Shown here in pieces: positions 49,248 through 60,149 of a stretch of DNA of 64,000 nt. Both the position numbers and the translations under genes were made by a program. The notes beneath the pieces are model-generated. The model was not told where the DNA came from. It searched no databases and saw only the letters and a program-made list of their open reading frames with translations. How positions within the stretch are numbered: position 1 is the stretch's first letter; each line of letters opens with the position of its first letter. Location: NCBI GenBank assembly GCA_034440575.1, contig JAOTOL010001660.1:186001-250000 (forward strand), read 5' to 3'. This DNA is from Imbricaverruca yamaguchii. Lineage: Eukaryota; Arthropoda; Thecostraca; Neoverrucidae.

Positions 49248-49543
49248 CGGAGATGCAGCGCAGTGGATTTAGGCGCTTAGTGCAACGCTGCTTATGATAA
49301 CTAATATGAGGGCCGAAGAAGAGTCCTTTGTCTAGGACGCCCCTCGGGTATGTGAGGGTGGTTTAATGGTGGATAATTTTGCCGCGATAGCATAGCAGTG
49401 TGAGAGGAGGGATGCACACGAGAAGCCAAAATAAAATCATTGCGACATGTTTAGTACGGGAGATCTGCAGTTCCCAGTAGATTTAGTCGCTTAGTGCAAG
49501 ACTGCTTATGATAAATAATATGAAGGCCGAAGAAGAGTCTGGC
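49248..49543. repeat. Direct duplication of ~85 bp separated by ~125 bp
   Basis: The copies at about 49248-49332 and 49460-49543 share gtggatttaggcgcttagtg / gtagatttagtcgcttagtg, then ctgcttatgataa and ggccgaagaagagtc. They could be the ends of a small element or two family members. Confidence 0.75.
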
Positions 49544-50490
49544 ACTAGTATCGGCAGCCACACACCACCGGAATGGCTCAGACTGGCACTGTTTTGGCTA
49601 TAATATTCCTCATGGGCAATCCTGATGTTTCGAACCGGCAAGGTGAAATTTTTGTATTGGCCTATTGGCCAGCCACACACCGTTCTGAGGTCACAAGCTT
49701 TAACGCTCACTCACTTCGTGATATTGTTCCCATTGTTCGGCCCGTGGCAGTGTGCTGAAGCATATTCGAACTCAAAACTGCACGTGATGTGATTTCTTTT
49801 ACCAGAAACTTAGCACGTAAATTGAAATATCTAGCCTAATCACGCGTCACGCGCAAATGCTATCTGCTAAATCCAACATATGGTTAAGTACTTTTGTTTT
49901 ATGGCGTCGACAGTCGACAGCACACTCGTCCGATGAAAAAGCCGCCGGAATTTCGAGGATGCCGGATGCGAACGGATCTTGATACTAATTCATACCGGAA
50001 AAGCTGTCTGGCCGGGACCCAGATCTTCCACCTGAAACGCGCGGACAGCCGACATAATAAGGTCTCCTCAGAGGTAGTAATACAGCTGACTGGTTAGAAC
50101 CTTGAAGGCTATGGAACACCTGAAGGCACATAATGAAATGGGAAGGGCGTAGGCGGACCATAACCTCGTAAATTAAAACGTATAGGCAGCCCTTATTTCA
50201 ATGTTCTAGAACATGGGATTGCGAAGTTGGAAGCTTGAGAAAAGTGTTGTGGTCGTTCCGCTCAGCTAATTTTGCTCTGCTGCCGAAAAAGGGCATACAG
50301 CCTTCGGTCAGTTAGTAATAATCAGCATGACAACGAAAGGTAAACTCTCCTATGTGTACATACATTCGGAGAGCTTAATCATACAGAGTGGAGATCCCGT
50401 TGGTCAGCTTATGGGAAGGGGGCTAACTTCCGACAAACAGTCAAGTTGTCCTCCAAAATTACAACAAAAAATATAATAGGTGTGCACCGG
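49544..50490. other. Unique stretch, nothing recognised
   Basis: No gene or repeat recognised. Confidence 0.4.
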
Positions 50491-50514
50491 CCTTGCGGTG
50501 GACACCTGGCCGGC

Positions 50515-50613
50515 GCCAACTATGCAGCTGAGAGGGCATGTGAGACTGCGAACTACGCTGCCGAACGGGCAGCTGAGGCTCAGTACACTGCTGTTGAGCG
50601 GGCAGGTGAGGTG
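50515..50613 (+). CDS. Candidate exon with three 11-residue repeats
   Basis: Three 33-bp units encode ANYAAERACET, ANYAAERAAEA and QYTAVERAGEV in one frame (open from 50446). Between units 1 and 2, eight codons differ: six synonymously (gcc/gcg, tat/tac, gca/gct, gct/gcc, gag/gaa, agg/cgg) and two non-synonymously. That bias is what selection on protein sequence would leave and is unlike the other arrays here. A donor-like CAG/GTGAGG sits at 50603-50611, inside unit 3, so an exon might end at 50605. Alanine/glutamate-rich 11-mers suggest an amphipathic helix. I do not recognise the family, and the acceptor side is unclear (a weak aatag at about 50478). Confidence 0.35.
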
Positions 50614-51079
50614 CGCTCCCCGTTCGAATCGGCTAAGCAAATCCTCCGCTTTGGGGAGGAGGCCATGTTCACACCTCCACGTTCAGCCTTTGGAAGCCAC
50701 GGCCGGTTTGCACCCCCCCCCCACGTATTTATCCGAACTTCAATCGCAATAAGATATTTGTACAGGCAGTGAAATAATTAAAACATTTAAGGATAATGTA
50801 ACGTAGACCAAATCAAAGACATACCTAATTCCCCCTCCCCATCCCCATCCATCCACACGCACACCGAATTTCATGATCACGATTGCACGTGTGTTTATTA
50901 CGAAACAAAAACCTCAAGGATATTCCCACTCGGCAATCCCGGGATTTTCCAGATAGAGTTTTCCAAGAATGGCTGTTGTGCAGCAGTTCCAGTGATAGCT
51001 CTGCTATACAGCCACTGTCACTGATACGCCGCGAAGCTCTGATGATCCGAGGCGATGTTGAGTGCGGCGGGTGGCGGTG
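50614..51079. other. Unique stretch with C-tract
   Basis: A C-run lies near 50714-50722. No gene recognised. Confidence 0.4.
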
Positions 51080-51240
51080 GCCAGAGTGCCCCCAGCTGGT
51101 GGCCGGAGTGCCCCCAGCTGGTGGCCAGAGTGCCCCCAGCTGACGGCCGGAGTGCCCCCAGCTGACGGCCGGAGTGCCCCCAGCTGGTGACCGGGGCAGC
51201 CCCCAGCTGACGGCCGGGGCGCCCCCAGCTGGCGGCCCGG
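51080..51240. repeat. 22-bp minisatellite, about 7 units
   Basis: Units contain gagtgcccccagctggtggc or the gctgacggccg variant at 22 bp. One unit near 51200 is longer (ggggcagcccccagc). Confidence 0.9.
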
Positions 51241-51479
51241 GGTGTGGGTCACCGTCACGACCACGCCAGTGCACGGCATCGCAGCTACACGGTCACAGTC
51301 GCAGCTGCTCGGTGCGCCAGTGACGTCACACCTGTACTGTCTCACACCCTGGTCGTCGGCAGCTGGAGAATGACCGGCTGTTGCTGCGAGGAACGCCTCG
51401 TGGCGAGGCGAAGACGAAGCGAGCATGCCTCCTGGCACCGGGCATCCGGCTGGCTCGCGTTCACCGCCCGCGGCCACGC

Positions 51480-51668
51480 GTGCGCGGCGGTGGGGTCGCG
51501 TGTGTACCCGGTGCTGTCTCGTGTGCCGGGTGGTGCGGCGGCCACGTGTGCCCTGTTTGGCCACGCGTGCCCGGTGCGGCCACGTGTGCCCGAGGGTGTG
51601 CCCATGTGTGCCCGGTGGTGCGGCCACGTGTGCCCGGTGCAGCCACGTGTGTCTAGCAATGGGGTCGC
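51480..51668. repeat. ~18-20 bp degenerate GC-rich repeat
   Basis: The words gtgtgcccggtg and cggccacg recur about nine times with irregular spacing. Frames with CARWCGH-type peptides on plus and GTRGRTGHTW-type on minus both arise from it. Confidence 0.8.
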
Positions 51669-53065
51669 GTGTGCCCGCTGGTTGCCGCCACGTAGCGTCG
51701 TTAATTAATATTATTGCTGACGGTCGAGTTCGACCAGATCGCTGCTGCGCACGGTTGTCGTTTCTGGAAAGGGACGCTCGTTGGCTCTGGAATCACGGCC
51801 ATTCACTGACTGGAACCAAAACTTAGCCCATCACGGAGTGGGCAGTTCGTGTTCGGAGGATGCCTTCCATCGACTTCCAGTTCTACATAGTCAGCGGAAT
51901 GAAGAGACAGTGGTTCGAATACTTACCGACGATGTTGAGACCGCGTTGATTGCATGGTCCTCACTCTTCAGCTCAGATGAAGCATACAACCGGTCAACTA
52001 GCATGCGGTACGAGTGACGACGTGAATATCTGCTGTCCCGAACAATTTGTTTCTTCGTGCCTGACCTGGTGTTCCAGGTGGAGGTCGCACCACCGCTGTA
52101 CTCGCCAATTGGCAGCGTATACAATCAAGATGGAACACGATCCGCGAGGTGGCGAAACGTTGCCCTAGTAGATTCTCAGGAGCAGAATTCCGCAGCTGAT
52201 TAGGAAAAGCCATAGACTTTCCAGATTAAGGCTTGCTTCACACATATATTGTCCGGGCTCAACAAGCAGAAGGATTTCTCATGAATATATCGTGGATATG
52301 TTCAGTTCATGCAATTCTGGTGGTCAGATCTGCGATTCTCTGCTTTTGTGACAATTCTTCCATAACGGTCAGCATCAGCGTTTAGACCAGTTGCTAAACG
52401 TTTTGACGCCTGCCAACATGTGAAGTTATTCATAGGAGCTTAGGTTTCAGCATTTGCGCGTAGTCTTTGCTGACGTTTGCTGGGCCTATCACCGATGGTC
52501 AATGCGTCATGAAGTCACACGGTGCCACTAATATGGGTATTACTTGACAATTTTTTACTTACACGAAGTTGAAGTCATGTTTTCTTCTTTGAATGCTCTG
52601 ACATGTTCATACCTTATAAGCTAAGCTTGCTGTGGAGTTAATATGTGCAGATAAGCTGGGAACCTCATCGTTACCGCAACTTGGGTAACACAAATATATG
52701 TCAAGTGTTGTGGTCTTAATCGCTGAAATAAGAAAAACCTTACAATGGAAAATTCAGATATCCAGACAACTGAGACAGCGCTAATGGACTTTTATGCTGA
52801 GAAGGTCTTGGTCAGCATGTTTTCCATCTGAAAGGGCATTCTGCTAAGTGACATCAATGGACGACAGGTGACATTGTTGGACGGAAGCGCGCTATTTTCG
52901 CCCTGTTACCCAAAGTTATTGGCCGTCGAGATAAGCCGTCACATACGCCGACGTACAATACTAATGCTTCGTCTACGGGTTTCAAATGGGGTTCACTGTT
53001 GAAATCGAGCAATTCGATATTGGCGCATCAGATACCCAGAGACAAACGACGCGGTGTGTGCTCCA
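51669..53065. other. Unique stretch, nothing recognised
   Basis: No gene, RNA or element recognised. Confidence 0.4.
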
Positions 53066-55445
53066 CCGTCAGCAGCCGGCGACACACGCACCACTCCCAC
53101 ACGGCTGCCCACCGTCAGCAGCCGGCGACACACGTACCACTCCCACACGGCTGCCCACCGTCAGCAGCCGGCGACACACGTACCACTCCCGCACGGCTGT
53201 CCACCGTCAGCAGCCGGCGACACACGTACCACTCCCACACGGCTGCCCACCGTCAGCAGCCGGCGACACACGTACCACTCCCGCACGGCTGTCCACCGTC
53301 GCAGCCGGCGACACACGTACCACCCCCGCACGGCTGTCCACCGTCGCAGCCGGCGACACACGTACCACCCCACACGGCTGCCCACCGTGCAGCCGGCGAC
53401 ACACCCCCCCCAGGCTGCCCACCCAGCAGCCGGCGACACACGACCATCACACGGCTGCCCACCGTCAGCAGCCGGCGACACACGTACACTCACGGCTGCC
53501 CACCGTCGCAGCCGGCGCACACGTACCACTCCCACACGGCTGCCCACCGTCAGCGCCGGCGACACGTACCACTCCCACGGCTGCCCACCGTCGCAGCCGG
53601 CGACACACGTACCACTCCACACGGCTGCCCACCGTCGCAGCCGGCGCACTACCATCCCCACGGCTGCCCACCGTCGCGCCGGCGACACACGTACACTCAC
53701 GGCTGCCCACCCGCGCCGCGACACCGACCACCACCGCGCCCACCGCGCCGGCGACACACGTACACTCCCGCGCCCACCTGCGCCCACACACGACCATCCG
53801 GCGCCCACGTCCGCCCGCACACGCCCCCACCGGCTGCCCACCTCGCAGCCCGCACACGACCACTCCACACGCTGCCCCTCGCAGCCGGCGACACACGACT
53901 CCCACACGGCGCCCCCGTCGCAGCCGGCCACACGTACCACTACACGGCTGCCCACCTCGCGCCGGCGGCACACTCCACTCCCACACGGCTGCTCCACCGT
54001 CAGCAGCCGGCGACACACGTACACTCCCACACGGCTGCCCACCGTCAGCAGCCGGCGACACACGTACCACTCCCCACGGCTGCCCACCGTCGCAGCCGGC
54101 GACACACGTACCACTCCCGGTGTCCACCGTCGCAGCCGGCGACACACGTACCACTCCCACACGGCTGCCCACCGTCGCAGCCGGCGACACACGTACCACT
54201 CCCGCACGGCTGTCCACCGTCGCAGCCGGCGACACACGACCACTCCCACACGGCTGCCCACCGTCGCAGCCGCGACACACGACCACTCCCACAGGCTGCC
54301 CACCGTCAGCAGCCGGCGACACACGTACCACCCACACGGCTGCCCACCGTCGCAGCCGGCGACACACGACCACCCACACGGCTGCCCACCGTCGCAGCCG
54401 GCACCACGTACCACTCACACGGCTGCCCACCTCGCAGCCGGCGACACACGTACCACTCCCACACGGCTGCCCACCGTCGCGCCGGCGACACACGTACCAC
54501 TCACACGGCTGCCCACCGTCAGCAGCCGGCGACACACGTACCACTCACACGGCTGCCCACCGTCAGCGCCGGCGACACACGTACACTCCCCACGGCTGCC
54601 CACCGTCGCAGCCGGCGACACACTACCATCCACACGGCTGCCCACCGTCGCGCCGGCGACACTACCATCCACCCTGCCCACGGCCCGACACGTACCACTC
54701 CACACACGGCTGCCCACCGTCAGCAGCCGGCGACACACGTACCACTCACACGGCTGCCCACCGTCAGCAGCCGGCACACGTACCACTCACACGGCTGCCC
54801 ACCGTCAGCAGCCGGCGAACACGTACCACCCCCACACGCTGTCCACCGTCAGCAGCCGGCGAACACTACCACTCCCACACACGGCTGCCCACCGTCAGCA
54901 GCCGGCGACACACGTACCCTCCCACGGCTGCCCACCGTCAGCAGCCGGCGGCACACGTACCACTCCCCACACGGCTGCTCCACCGTCAGCAGCCGGCGAC
55001 ACGTACCACTCCCACACACGGCTGCCCACCGTCAGCAGCCGGCGACACACGTACCACTCCCACACGGCTGCCCACCGTCAGCAGCCGGCGACACACGTAC
55101 CACTACCGCACACGGCTGCCCACCGTCAGCAGCCGGCGACACACGTACCACTCCCACACGGCTGCCCACCGTCAGCAGCTGGCGACACACGTACCACTCC
55201 CACACGGCTGCCCACCGTCAGCAGCCGGCGACACACGTACCCCTCCCGCACACGGCTGCCCACCGTCAGCAGCCGGCGACACACGTACCACTCCCGCAGT
55301 TGCCCACCGTCAGCAGCCGGCGACACACGTACCACTCCCGCACGGTTGCCCACCGTCAGCAGCCGGCGACACACGTACCACTCCCACACGGCTGCCCACC
55401 GTCAGCAGCCGGCGACACACGTACCACTCCCACACGGCTGCCGTG
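53066..55445. repeat. 46-bp minisatellite, about 52 units
   Basis: Units contain cagccggcgacacacgtacc then actcccacacggctgcccac and cgtcag at 46 bp. The outer thirds are regular. The middle (about 53390-54700) is full of one- to several-base losses (for example cagccggcgcac, ccaccgtgcagcc). All three plus frames are open for 846-868 codons; with a 46-bp period this is expected by repetition and is not a gene. Confidence 0.97.
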
Positions 55446-55754
55446 TGCCATACGGAATCCCGGCATCAGCAGCACGAGCAACACACTCTCAAACGGCTGC
55501 CATGCACCAGATGGAACCCCCGTACCAGATGTATATTAATCCGTGCAACCAGTCCCAAAATGTTGACGGGTTGCGGAGTATTCAGTCATTAATCAAGTAG
55601 CCATTGAATGATAACTCGGTATCGATCGCACGGCAGGTTGAAGCGCTTAACTGCAACCCCATTTTTATAAAGACATGGATAATGCACAAAGGATCAGCAT
55701 TGCGCAGCACTGGATCCGGTTCAAACACGCTACTATCAGTATGGAGAGCCACGT
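55446..55754. other. Unique stretch, nothing recognised
   Basis: The end of the 46-bp array decays through acggctgccgtgtgccatac and acggctgccatgcaccagat. No gene recognised. Confidence 0.4.
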
Positions 55755-55879
55755 TACTACAAGTAGCAGCGCTACGCCACAACCACTGAGTAGCGCCACG
55801 CTACCTCCGGTACCAGCGTCACGCTACTACCATTGTGTAGCGCCTTGTTAATACCAGTACCAGCGTCACGTTCCTACCA
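55755..55879. repeat. ~30-bp degenerate minisatellite, left part
   Basis: Words gtagcgccacgctac, ctaccggtaccagcg-type and tagcgcc recur. The same family resumes at 57022-57230 after a ~1.1-kb insertion. Confidence 0.75.
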
Positions 55880-55885
55880 GGGTCC

Positions 55886-56852
55886 ACCACAGCCCTGGAG
55901 GGCGGGGGCAAAATCCGTCCACCCCCTCCGGTTTTACGTAGATAACTCCAGATTTCGCCGGCTGATATACGCCATTGGTCGTGTACCTGCTTATAAATGA
56001 CCGGCGCGTTGCTTAAAGTAAGAAAAATGAAAATCGACCGGAAATTTTTTGAGTTAGGGGTCGTTAAAGTAAAAAAAAATCAGCGCCAAACCACAAATAT
56101 CGGCGCTTATGCGCTTCCCGTATATTTGCAAAAAGGAACTCTTTTTGACAACACAAGCGACTTGTTTGATGCATTTTGTTATGCTGTATAATCTAAAAGT
56201 CATGTTAGGTCGCCGAGGTCAGGTCAGGTCAAGTTCATGAACCAGGCTAATAGAAGCAAACTTGGTCAACCTGAATAATGTTGTCAAAAATGCAAATGGC
56301 TGTCATGCGATTGATGTCACTTTACATGTTACTCCCTACACATCCCGAAATCTGTTGTTTATCATTGTGTGCCTAAGCGTTTCCATACTTTATTCACGTA
56401 TTTCACTCCTTTCTTTACGAAGCCGATTGTACTGAACCGCCCAACGGAGCAGTCGGGTGGGCAGCCCGGTTCCGGTAACTGGAGCAGGTAATGACCTGCT
56501 AAAGTGCTCCTATATAGGTAACCTGAGGTCAAATAGCGGATCTAGCATCTGCATTGCATCATTAGTAATGTCCAAAACATCATTAATGCCAATTTTGAAG
56601 CATTGAAACACAATCACAGCGATACCTAACAATGACAAGCCAATCCACGCAAAAACAGAACATTTTGGGGTATTTTGACCTCATTTGGCCTTGAAGATAC
56701 TGACCTAAGGTCACGAAATTTGCACACAGTAGAGTTCACTATCGTGCCCATCCACCCTGCGGATTTCGTTGCTCTAGCCTCAGTAGGAGCCGAGATCTTA
56801 GGGGGGCGGAATCCGCCCCCCTGCAGTGCGCGTAATTTTCAGAGCCCCTCCA
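55886..56852. mobile_element. Putative MITE-like insertion with short inverted ends
   Basis: The left end has agccctggagggcgggggc and aaaatccgtccacccc. The right end, read on minus, has cgccctggaggggctctgaa and later ggggggcggattccgccccc. These are similar inverted termini interrupting the ~30-bp minisatellite. The interior holds one arm of the ~390-bp inverted repeat pair. No transposase is seen. End homology is only partial, so the element call is tentative. Confidence 0.35.
56034..56425 (+). repeat. Left member of a ~390-bp inverted repeat pair
   Basis: It is the reverse complement of 59677-60065 at roughly four of five bases by eye. Shared words include gtcatgttaggtcgccgagg, gcgcttcccgtatatt and gaaaggagtgaaata (in inverted sense). 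The block contains several aggtca hexamers near 56205-56230. A 64-codon frame (55997-56191) crosses it but is disrupted in the other copy. Confidence 0.9.
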
Positions 56853-57010
56853 GGGCGTGTGCTAGGGGTAAGTAGCTCTGTCTCACAATCAAAGAGTGTG
56901 GGTTCGAGCCTCACCTGTCGCTACTTTTCTCCCGCGGGCAATCGGCGTGAGAGATTGGCGACGCTACATGACGCAGCGGTCGACGTATCGTAAAACCCAA
57001 CAACCACCAC
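56853..57010 (+). mobile_element. Probable tRNA-derived SINE copy
   Basis: The segment gtgggttcgagcctcac (about 56898-56914) is a T-arm with a five-pair stem and a box-B-like gggttcgagcct. It is preceded by tctgtctcacaatc, which would place a CAC anticodon in a seven-base loop (tRNA-Val-like), and by a decayed D-arm region (taagtagctc). After the tRNA-like half come an unrelated ~75-bp body and a tail cgtaaaacccaacaaccacc. This head-body-tail order suits a SINE rather than a tRNA gene. The 5' acceptor strand does not pair, so a working tRNA is excluded. Confidence 0.5.
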
Positions 57011-57021
57011 CTGTCAGTGTG

Positions 57022-57230
57022 CAGTGTTACGCTACAACCGCTGTGTAGTGCCACACTACTGCCAGTGCATATTGCGCCACGCTACTACTAGTGCCAGCAG
57101 CACACCATTACCAGTGTGCAGCGCCACACTATTATTAGTGCAGTTAGCGCCACACTACTGCCAATGTGCAGCGCCAAGCTACCACCAGTACCAGCGCTAC
57201 TCGCTGTTACCAGTGTGCAGCGCCTCTGAC
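57022..57230. repeat. ~30-bp degenerate minisatellite, right part
   Basis: Words gtgtgcagcgccacactac, accagtgtgcagcgcc and gccacgctactac recur at about 28-33 bp. They match the 55755-55879 block. Confidence 0.75.
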
Positions 57231-57329
57231 GGTGCTGTACGAGCGGTACAGTTGGTTGTAACCCCGCGCACGGGGGGGAGGATGCAGGGGGACTGGGGGA
57301 TGCGCCTCCTCCATCGGAAAGTGGTGTTC

Positions 57330-57533
57330 ATCTAATCTAAGAGAAAGGCGTCCTTTCAGGAAGGCTCAAACACACCTCTCTCCCCTCAACGATTTGCCAA
57401 AACCGAAGCTGCCGCTGTCAGAAGATATATCCAGTATGCTCGAGTGCGTCCCCCGTATAACAAATTTTAAGCCAAAGGCGCCCCTCAGGGAGCTTTGGGC
57501 CCATGTAAATTCCTGGATCCACCCCTGCTAGGT
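57330..57533 (+). mobile_element. Dispersed C-run repeat, right-end copy
   Basis: The interior shows gaaaggcgtcctttcaggaa, a tgctcgagtgcgtccccc word and aaaggcgcccctcaggg. The right edge ttcctggatccacccctg is the approximate inverse of the tcagaggcggatccaggga left edge at 19443. It therefore supplies the end that copy lacks. The left boundary is not defined. Confidence 0.45.
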
Positions 57534-57751
57534 ACATATGTCATGCAGGCACTGCCCTATTTTTCTATGGCCTCATGTTTTCAAACTTGCATGAGCAGCT
57601 GAAATGGCACAGTATGCGGTGCATTAAACACATTTCACAATCAAGAGCATTTCCAAACGCAAACGTTTGTCGGCGTTGAAACGGAAAGCAAATTGTGCGG
57701 ATCAAAATCATAACAGGCCCTTGACTGGGCCGCAAGCCGGGCCATAACCGA

Positions 57752-58315
57752 CTGCGGCGCGACAGACGTGGCAAGCTGTGCAGGCACGGGATATGCCGCC
57801 ACAACAAATAGACACGGCAAGTTGCAAGGGCACGGGTGCCGCCACAACAGGTAGTGACCGACCAACAGAGACCGACCAACAGAGACCGACCAACAGAGAC
57901 CGACCAACAGAGACCGACCAACAGATACTGACCAACAGAGACCGACTAATAGAGACTAACCAACAGAGACCGACCAACAGAGACCGACCAACAGAGACCG
58001 ACCAACAGAGACCGACCAACAGAGACCGACCAACAGAGACCGACCAACGGAGACCGGCCAACAGAAACCGACCAACAGAGACCGATCAACAGAGACCGAC
58101 CAACAGAGACCGACCAACAGAGACCGACATGGCAAGCTGCACTATCACGGGATATGCCACCACAACAGAGACAGACGTGGCAAGCTGCCTGGCTCGGGAT
58201 ATGCCGCCACAACAGAGACATACATGGCAAACTGCACTGGTACGGGATATGCCACCACAACAGAGACAGGCGTGGCAAGTTGTACGGGCATGGGCTATGC
58301 CCCCACAACACTTTC
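57752..58315. repeat. 48-bp repeat with a nested 14-bp array
   Basis: About two 48-bp-type units (gacgtggcaagctgtgcagg, cacgggatatgccgccac) lie at 57752-57858 and about four at 58129-58315. Between them, 57859-58128 is a ~19-unit array of a 14-bp unit (agagaccgaccaac). The 14-bp unit resembles the ccacaacagagaca segment at the end of the 48-bp unit. Frames through both strands are open to 191 codons and are not genes. Confidence 0.9.
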
Positions 58316-59299
58316 TTCAACATATATTGCGAATACTGCAGAGGAAATATTGAGCTGAAAGTTGAAAAAGACAATGTAAATTGAATGATCAGGTGAACAT
58401 CTCTAAGTGAAGTATGTACTTCAAAGCACGTATCAGATCGAAACCGCTACAACAACACAAAATTCCAAAGCTTCATAAACGTGGCGATGAAGACGGATCG
58501 GGACGTATCGTGCTATGATAACTCATGGACGTCCTAAATACCCTAATGAACTCGTCCTGTGAGAACTCATACACGGGGGGTGGTTGGCTCGTGTTTCGCC
58601 CTCATTCGTAACGATACGCCGAACTGGATTTAAGGTTCACAATTCCAGTGACGATTAGCACACCACAATGACGCCTCTGAGTACACCAGCTTAGGCTTCT
58701 CTGAATGCAATGCACGTCCAGTACATTCGCCTCATAGACTGGAAGCTTGAGCAAAGTAGACCCAATCGTTCCACTCTTTTGATATCCCGAACCCGCGTGA
58801 GGTGTTGCTGGAATTTTTTTCCATTGCATGCTTCATCAACTTTTTAATAAACGGATTAACGAAACTACTACGAAATCGCAGCCGATGGTAAAAGCATTAA
58901 CGATTGATATGAATGATACTTACATCAGTTTCATACATTTGTTGCCATGTGACAAAAACTTCTTTGTATTTGCACACGCCTCTCGCACCAGTTGATGTGA
59001 GCCTAGTAATAGCTTACTATATTATGCTAAGCTGGGTTAGTGAATGCTATTTTGACACTCTTCTCATCTTATTGAATCCGATAATTTTGGGCGGCAGTAC
59101 ACATATAACTTTCCGACCTTATAAAATACTTCAGCCAGACTCCTTGGTAAAATTCATCCAATACGCAACATATATTGAATTTATTTCACATATCTAACCC
59201 TACCTTTCAACTTCCATGGCAATTTCTACAAGGAATAAATGAACAAACGAACCGAGAGTGTCGCCACACTTCACATATCGGCCCGCTTTACGGTGCTAC
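58316..59299. other. Unique AT-leaning stretch, nothing recognised
   Basis: Frames of 60-94 codons occur without recognisable domains. Confidence 0.4.
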
Positions 59300-59640
59300 A
59301 TCACCACAGCCTAGTGTTCGCCGTCACGTCGCTGTCCGACGGACGTCACATCGTGTCTGACGTTACGGACTTCATGTGGTGTCCGAGGTCACGCAGTCGT
59401 CATACGGACGTCACATAATGTTCGACGTCACGGACTTCACAATGTTCGACGTCACGGACTTCACAATGTTCGACGTCACGGACTTCACAATGTTTGATGT
59501 CACGGACTTTACAATGTTTGACGTCACGGACTTTACAATGTTTGACGTCACAGACTTCACAATGTTCGACGTCACGGACTTCACAATGTTTGACGTCACG
59601 AACTTCACAATGTTTGACGTCACGGACTTCACATAGTGTC
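59300..59640. repeat. 24-bp minisatellite with CRE-like words
   Basis: From about 59405, units read gacgtcacggacttcacaat plus gttt or gttc at 24 bp. Four units contain the full palindrome TGACGTCA and nearly all others the CGTCA half-site. The lead-in at 59300-59400 carries diverged gtcacgtcgctg and gacggacgtcac words. Both strands are open because 24 is a multiple of three. Confidence 0.93.
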
Positions 59641-59676
59641 TGACGCCACGTGTTCGTTCTATGGATGTCATGAAAT

Positions 59677-60065
59677 AGTCGCCTTCGCAAAGAAAGGAGT
59701 GAAATACATGAATACAGTATGGAAGTGCTTAGGCACACAATGGCAAACAGTAGATTTTGGGATGTATAGGGTACATGCAAAGTGGCATCAATCACATGAC
59801 AGTCATTTTCATTTATGATATATTCCAGTTGACCAAGATTGGTTCCATTAGCCTATCATGAACTTGACCTGACTTGACCTCGGCGACCTAACATGACTTT
59901 TAAATTATATGGCATACCAATATGCATCAAACAAGTCGCTAGTGTTGTCAAGAACATTTTCCTTTTGCCAATATACGGGAAGCGCATCAGCGCCGATTTT
60001 TGTGGTCTATCGCTTCGATTTTTTTAACTTTAACGGCCCCTAACTTGAAAAATGTTCGGCCGGAA
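59677..60065 (-). repeat. Right member of the ~390-bp inverted repeat pair
   Basis: It is inverted relative to 56034-56425. Shared words in this orientation include cctcggcgacctaacatgac, atacgggaagcgcat and aagcgcatcagcgccgat. Its outer edge loses similarity near a ccgg at about 60061, close to the equivalent ccgg at 56037 in the left member. Confidence 0.9.
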
Positions 60066-60149
60066 GGTGCATCACTATGATAGTACTTGGAAGGGCGCTT
60101 TCGGCTGAACAGTCGTCGCTGAAAAGTTGCTTGACACATAGTGTCAAGC

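Noticed and set aside
52986..55600. Three overlapping plus frames of 846-868 codons
   Set aside because: They are translations of the 46-bp array in all three phases. A period not divisible by three with no stop in any phase gives this result without any coding function.
56853..56925. Functional tRNA-Val gene
   Set aside because: The T-arm is good, but the 5' acceptor strand and D-arm do not fold with the 3' half. SINE is the better reading.
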